A stretch of 8,007 bases of DNA from Thermotoga sp. (GTDB lineage Bacteria; Thermotogota; Thermotogae; B3-G13): contig QNAT01000040.1 of the NCBI GenBank assembly GCA_003641555.1, positions 1-8,007 on the forward strand, in the 5' to 3' direction. Position numbers and translations under genes: made by a program. The notes below the pieces were generated by a model. That model was not told the origin of the DNA and made no database searches. It worked only from the letters and a program-made list of their open reading frames with translations. Positions 6,165 to 8,007 of this stretch are shown here, one piece after another (the first letter of the stretch is position 1; the number at the start of each line of letters is the position of its first letter).

Positions 6165-7484
6165 ATGGCGATGATGGATCTGATGAAAAAGATCAAAAAT
6201 AAAACTGCTACGGTTGGAGTAATAGGATTGGGTTATGTTGGACTGCCTCTGGCTGTGGAGAAAGCGAAGGCAGGTTACGATGTCATTGGTTTTGATGTTC
6301 AGAAAGAAAAAGTAGATAAAGTTAATAAAGGTGAGAATTACATAGGGGATGTTGTTGATTTCGATCTCAAAGCGCTTGTAGCCAGAGATAAACTTAGGGC
6401 TACCGGGAATTATTCGTTTTTGAAGGATGTGGATACGGTTACGATATGTGTTCCCACACCTCTGGATAAGTTCAAACAACCTGATCTGACCTATATCATT
6501 AATTCTACGAAGGAAATAGCAAAATACCTTCATCGAGATGAACTTGTTATTCTCGAATCCACGACGTATCCAGGTACCACGGAAGAAGTGGTGTTGCCGA
6601 TTCTCGAATCCACAGGACTTAAGGTGGGAAGAGATTTCTATCTGGCATTCAGTCCAGAAAGGGTAGACCCGAGTAACAAGATATATCACACGAAGAATAT
6701 CCCAAAGGTAGTGGGAGGAGTAACTCCAAAATGTTCAGAGCTGGCAAAAGCACTTTATGAAAGTATCCTTGAAAGCGATGTGTTTGTCGTCTCAACTCCA
6801 AGGGTAGCAGAATTGGAAAAGATTCTGGAGAATACCTTCAGGATAGTGAACATAGCACTTGCCAACGAAATGGCAATAGTATGTGATAGGATGGATATAA
6901 ACATATGGGAAGTTATAGAGGCTGCCAAAACAAAGCCTTATGGATTTATGGCATTTTATCCCGGCCCAGGCGTGGGTGGACACTGTATTCCAATAGATCC
7001 CTTTTATTTGACTTATAAAGCAAGAGAATACGATTATCATACGAGATTGATAGAATTGGCAGGTGAGATAAACGATTCTATGCCAGAATTTGTGGTATCG
7101 AAGCTGATGAGATTGTTGAACGAAAGGAAAAAGTGCTTGAACGGGGCGAAGGTCTTGCTGTTAGGCATAGCATACAAGCAGGACGTAGATGATATCAGAG
7201 AGTCTCCTGCTCTTATGGTATGGAAGGAATTGCAAAAGCATGGGGCAGAGGTTTTGTATCACGATCCATATATATCGAGATTTAAGAATAAAGAAGATGA
7301 GAAGATGTATGAGAGTGTGAATCTCAATGAAGATATATTGAAGACAGTTGATGCAGTTGTAATCACGACGATGCATACAAACGTCGACTATGAAAAAGTC
7401 ATTGCCTATTCTCCTCTCGTTTTCGATACGAAGAATGTTACAGGAAAAATAAAGGGTAATAAAGAAAACGTATATGTGTTATAA
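6165..7484 (+). CDS. wbpA: UDP-N-acetyl-D-glucosamine 6-dehydrogenase-like nucleotide sugar dehydrogenase
   Basis: A 439-residue cytoplasmic enzyme of the UDP-glucose/GDP-mannose dehydrogenase superfamily. It oxidises C6 of a nucleotide sugar to the carboxylate in two NAD-dependent steps. Seen: N-terminal Rossmann loop VGVIGLGYVGLPLA (G21-x-G23-xx-G26) with D44 at the end of the second strand, as expected for NAD; ILESTTYPGTTEEV; FSPERVDPSNK; VAELEKILENTFR with K219 and N223; the catalytic-cysteine motif GPGVGGHCIPIDPFYL with C274; and C-terminal domain motifs GIAYKQDVDDIRESPA and DPY. The GGHCIPIDP form with EYDYHTRLIELAGEIN resembles WbpA-type UDP-GlcNAc 6-dehydrogenases rather than UDP-glucose dehydrogenases, which carry a GGSCFPKD-like motif. 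UDP-N-acetylgalactosamine or the UDP-ManNAc (WecC) activity remains possible, so the symbol is by resemblance only. The product would feed O-antigen, capsule or other surface glycan, yet no other polysaccharide gene is in view. Confidence 0.88.
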   Translation: MAMMDLMKKIKNKTATVGVIGLGYVGLPLAVEKAKAGYDVIGFDVQKEKVDKVNKGENYIGDVVDFDLKALVARDKLRATGNYSFLKDVDTVTICVPTPLDKFKQPDLTYIINSTKEIAKYLHRDELVILESTTYPGTTEEVVLPILESTGLKVGRDFYLAFSPERVDPSNKIYHTKNIPKVVGGVTPKCSELAKALYESILESDVFVVSTPRVAELEKILENTFRIVNIALANEMAIVCDRMDINIWEVIEAAKTKPYGFMAFYPGPGVGGHCIPIDPFYLTYKAREYDYHTRLIELAGEINDSMPEFVVSKLMRLLNERKKCLNGAKVLLLGIAYKQDVDDIRESPALMVWKELQKHGAEVLYHDPYISRFKNKEDEKMYESVNLNEDILKTVDAVVITTMHTNVDYEKVIAYSPLVFDTKNVTGKIKGNKENVYVL

Positions 7485-7485
7485 T
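7477..7485 (+). promoter_or_regulatory. Candidate extended -10 promoter for the STAS gene
   Basis: TGTTATAAT is a perfect TGn-TATAAT extended -10 box and overlaps the TAA stop (7482-7484) of the sugar dehydrogenase gene. The stretch at the -35 distance (around 7457-7462) is AT-rich with no TTGACA-like match, which extended -10 promoters tolerate. Transcription would start near 7492 and give a leader of about 77 nt before ATG 7569. In an AT-rich genome such a match can arise by chance. Confidence 0.45.
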
Positions 7486-7536
7486 CTGTTACAAGTGTGA
7501 AACATAGGGAAAAACCATATCCCACATATTTTTATC

Positions 7537-7560
7537 AGGAGGTGAAGGGTAAAAAAACCC
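7537..7560 (+). promoter_or_regulatory. Distant Shine-Dalgarno followed by a small hairpin before the STAS start
   Basis: AGGAGGTGA (7537-7545) is the strongest anti-SD match in the window after the receiver's, but the only good ATG, 7569, is 23 nt further on, well beyond normal spacing. Between them GGGT (7547-7550) and ACCC (7557-7560) can pair around an A6 loop. Folding would hide 14 nt and bring the apparent gap to 9 nt. No ATG, GTG or TTG lies at normal spacing after the site. Confidence 0.5.
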
Positions 7561-7568
7561 GGGAATTT

Positions 7569-7901
7569 ATGGATGATTTCAACGTGGAGGTAGAAAAAAG
7601 GGATGGTGCTGTAATAATTTATCCGAAAGGAGAGATAAACGCTTATCATGTATCTGATTTCAAAGCCAGGGTCCTGGAATCTATACCAGAGGGAGAAAAA
7701 GTGATCATAGATTTCTCTAATGTTGATTATGTAGACAGTGCAGGACTTGGTTCCTTAGTTTCAATTTTGAAACATGTGAAAACTGAAAATAAAGAAATGA
7801 AGTTGATTTCTCTTAAACCAAATTTAAAAAAGGTATTTGAATTAACTAAGCTGGATATGGTATTCGATATGTTTGATGATCTCGATTCGGCTCTAAAGTG
7901 A
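7569..7901 (+). CDS. STAS-domain anti-sigma-factor antagonist (SpoIIAA/RsbV-like)
   Basis: With ATG 7569 this is a 110-residue single STAS domain, the usual length of SpoIIAA/RsbV-type anti-anti-sigma factors. Starting at MDDFNVEVEKRDGAVII, it shows the KGEINAYHVSDF segment and the DYVDSAGLGSL loop, where S57 aligns with the serine that partner kinases phosphorylate. It ends with LKKVFELTKLDMVFDMFDD. Unphosphorylated family members bind an anti-sigma kinase and free its sigma factor or other target; the partner serine kinase and a PP2C phosphatase are not in this window. The frame stays open upstream to GTG 7497 (134 residues), but that GTG has no ribosome-binding site and its extra N terminus (REKPYPTYFYQEV) is unlike the family, so I prefer 7569. 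It is followed by cmk after 13 nt. Function as a partner-switch protein is family-based inference. Confidence 0.88.
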   Translation: MDDFNVEVEKRDGAVIIYPKGEINAYHVSDFKARVLESIPEGEKVIIDFSNVDYVDSAGLGSLVSILKHVKTENKEMKLISLKPNLKKVFELTKLDMVFDMFDDLDSALK

Positions 7902-7914
7902 GGAAATTGGAATT

Positions 7915-8007
7915 TTGAAGGATAGTTCCTATCTGAAAGTAATAGCTATAGATGGCCCAGCTGGTAGTGGAAAAAGCACAGTAGCAAGAATAGTGGCAGA
8001 TAGAATG
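7915..8007 (+). CDS. cmk: Cytidylate kinase, N-terminal fragment (3' end outside window)
   Basis: 31 codons are visible from TTG 7915: MKDSSYLK, then VIAIDGPAGSGKSTVARIVA, then DRM, running off the window end. IAIDGPAGSGKSTVA with its GPAGSGKS P-loop (Walker A) is the hallmark N terminus of bacterial cytidylate kinase, which converts CMP and dCMP to their diphosphates using ATP (EC 2.7.4.25). Full-length enzymes have about 220 residues. The start is inferred: the frame is open only from 7897, after a TAA, and TTG 7915 is the only ATG/GTG/TTG codon before the P-loop strand. TGAGG (7899-7903), overlapping the STAS stop, lies 11 nt upstream as a modest ribosome-binding site. The 13-nt gap suggests co-transcription with the STAS gene. 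Confidence 0.9.
   Translation, partial: MKDSSYLKVIAIDGPAGSGKSTVARIVADRM

Noticed and set aside
6549..6613. 14-bp direct repeat ATTCTCGAATCCAC at 6549-6562 and 6600-6613, exactly 51 bp apart and in frame
   Set aside because: Both copies encode the ILEST residues of conserved family sequence (ILESTTYPGTTEE and PILESTG), so coding constraint plus chance explains it.
6138..6689. Long antisense open frame (183 codons) on the - strand opposite the sugar dehydrogenase start, and a similar 168-codon one at 3801-4307 opposite ileS
   Set aside because: Both lie opposite well-conserved genes, their translations resemble no family I know, they are full of residues typical of reverse-complement reading, and I saw no ribosome-binding sites worth crediting.
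7507..7530. GGGA...TCCC followed by ATTTTTA as an intrinsic terminator after the sugar dehydrogenase
   Set aside because: The stem is only 4 bp with a 9-nt loop, and the T-run is separated from it by several bases; too weak to call.

Overview
The window is a densely packed stretch of a bacterial chromosome in which every recognisable gene lies on the + strand. Base composition is AT-rich. Ile is written very often as ATA and Arg mostly as AGA/AGG, and the proteins are rich in Glu and Lys. Together with bacterial-type Shine-Dalgarno (SD) sites, a bacterial-type isoleucyl-tRNA synthetase and GTG/TTG starts, this points to a low-GC bacterium, possibly thermophilic and possibly from a poorly cultured phylum. 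I cannot fix the phylum from sequence alone.

Layout: (1) positions 3-149 hold the 3' end of a Mut7-C-type zinc-ribbon/PIN-like protein; (2) 163-2970, a large soluble hybrid-sensor-like histidine kinase (three GAF-like domains, PAS, HisKA, HATPase_c); (3) 2963-3325, a stand-alone CheY-like receiver overlapping the kinase gene by 8 nt; (4) 3333-6080, isoleucyl-tRNA synthetase ileS, starting only 7 nt after the receiver stop; (5) an 84-nt intergenic spacer with a short tandem repeat and a potential RNA hairpin; (6) 6165-7484, a WbpA-like UDP-N-acetyl-sugar 6-dehydrogenase; (7) an 84-nt spacer with an extended -10 promoter candidate and an unusual ribosome-binding arrangement; (8) 7569-7901, a STAS-domain anti-sigma-factor antagonist; (9) 7915 to the window end, the start of cytidylate kinase cmk.

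Genes 1-4 have gaps of 13 nt or less or overlap, so they probably form one transcription unit. The kinase and receiver are translationally coupled and are the obvious cognate pair. The receiver has no output domain, so it must act through a protein partner. The STAS protein downstream belongs to the partner-switching world and could be in the same regulatory network, but nothing in the sequence proves that. ileS and cmk are housekeeping genes, and the sugar dehydrogenase supplies precursors for surface polysaccharide.

No gene-free stretch longer than 84 nt exists. I saw no tRNA, rRNA, CRISPR array, insertion sequence or prophage signature. The gene families are all known. The points worth a second look are small-scale: a G8 homopolymer at codon ~21 of the kinase, an altered G1 box in its ATPase domain, the two spacers, and start-codon arrangements. 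I do not see convincing evidence for a wholly new biological system here.
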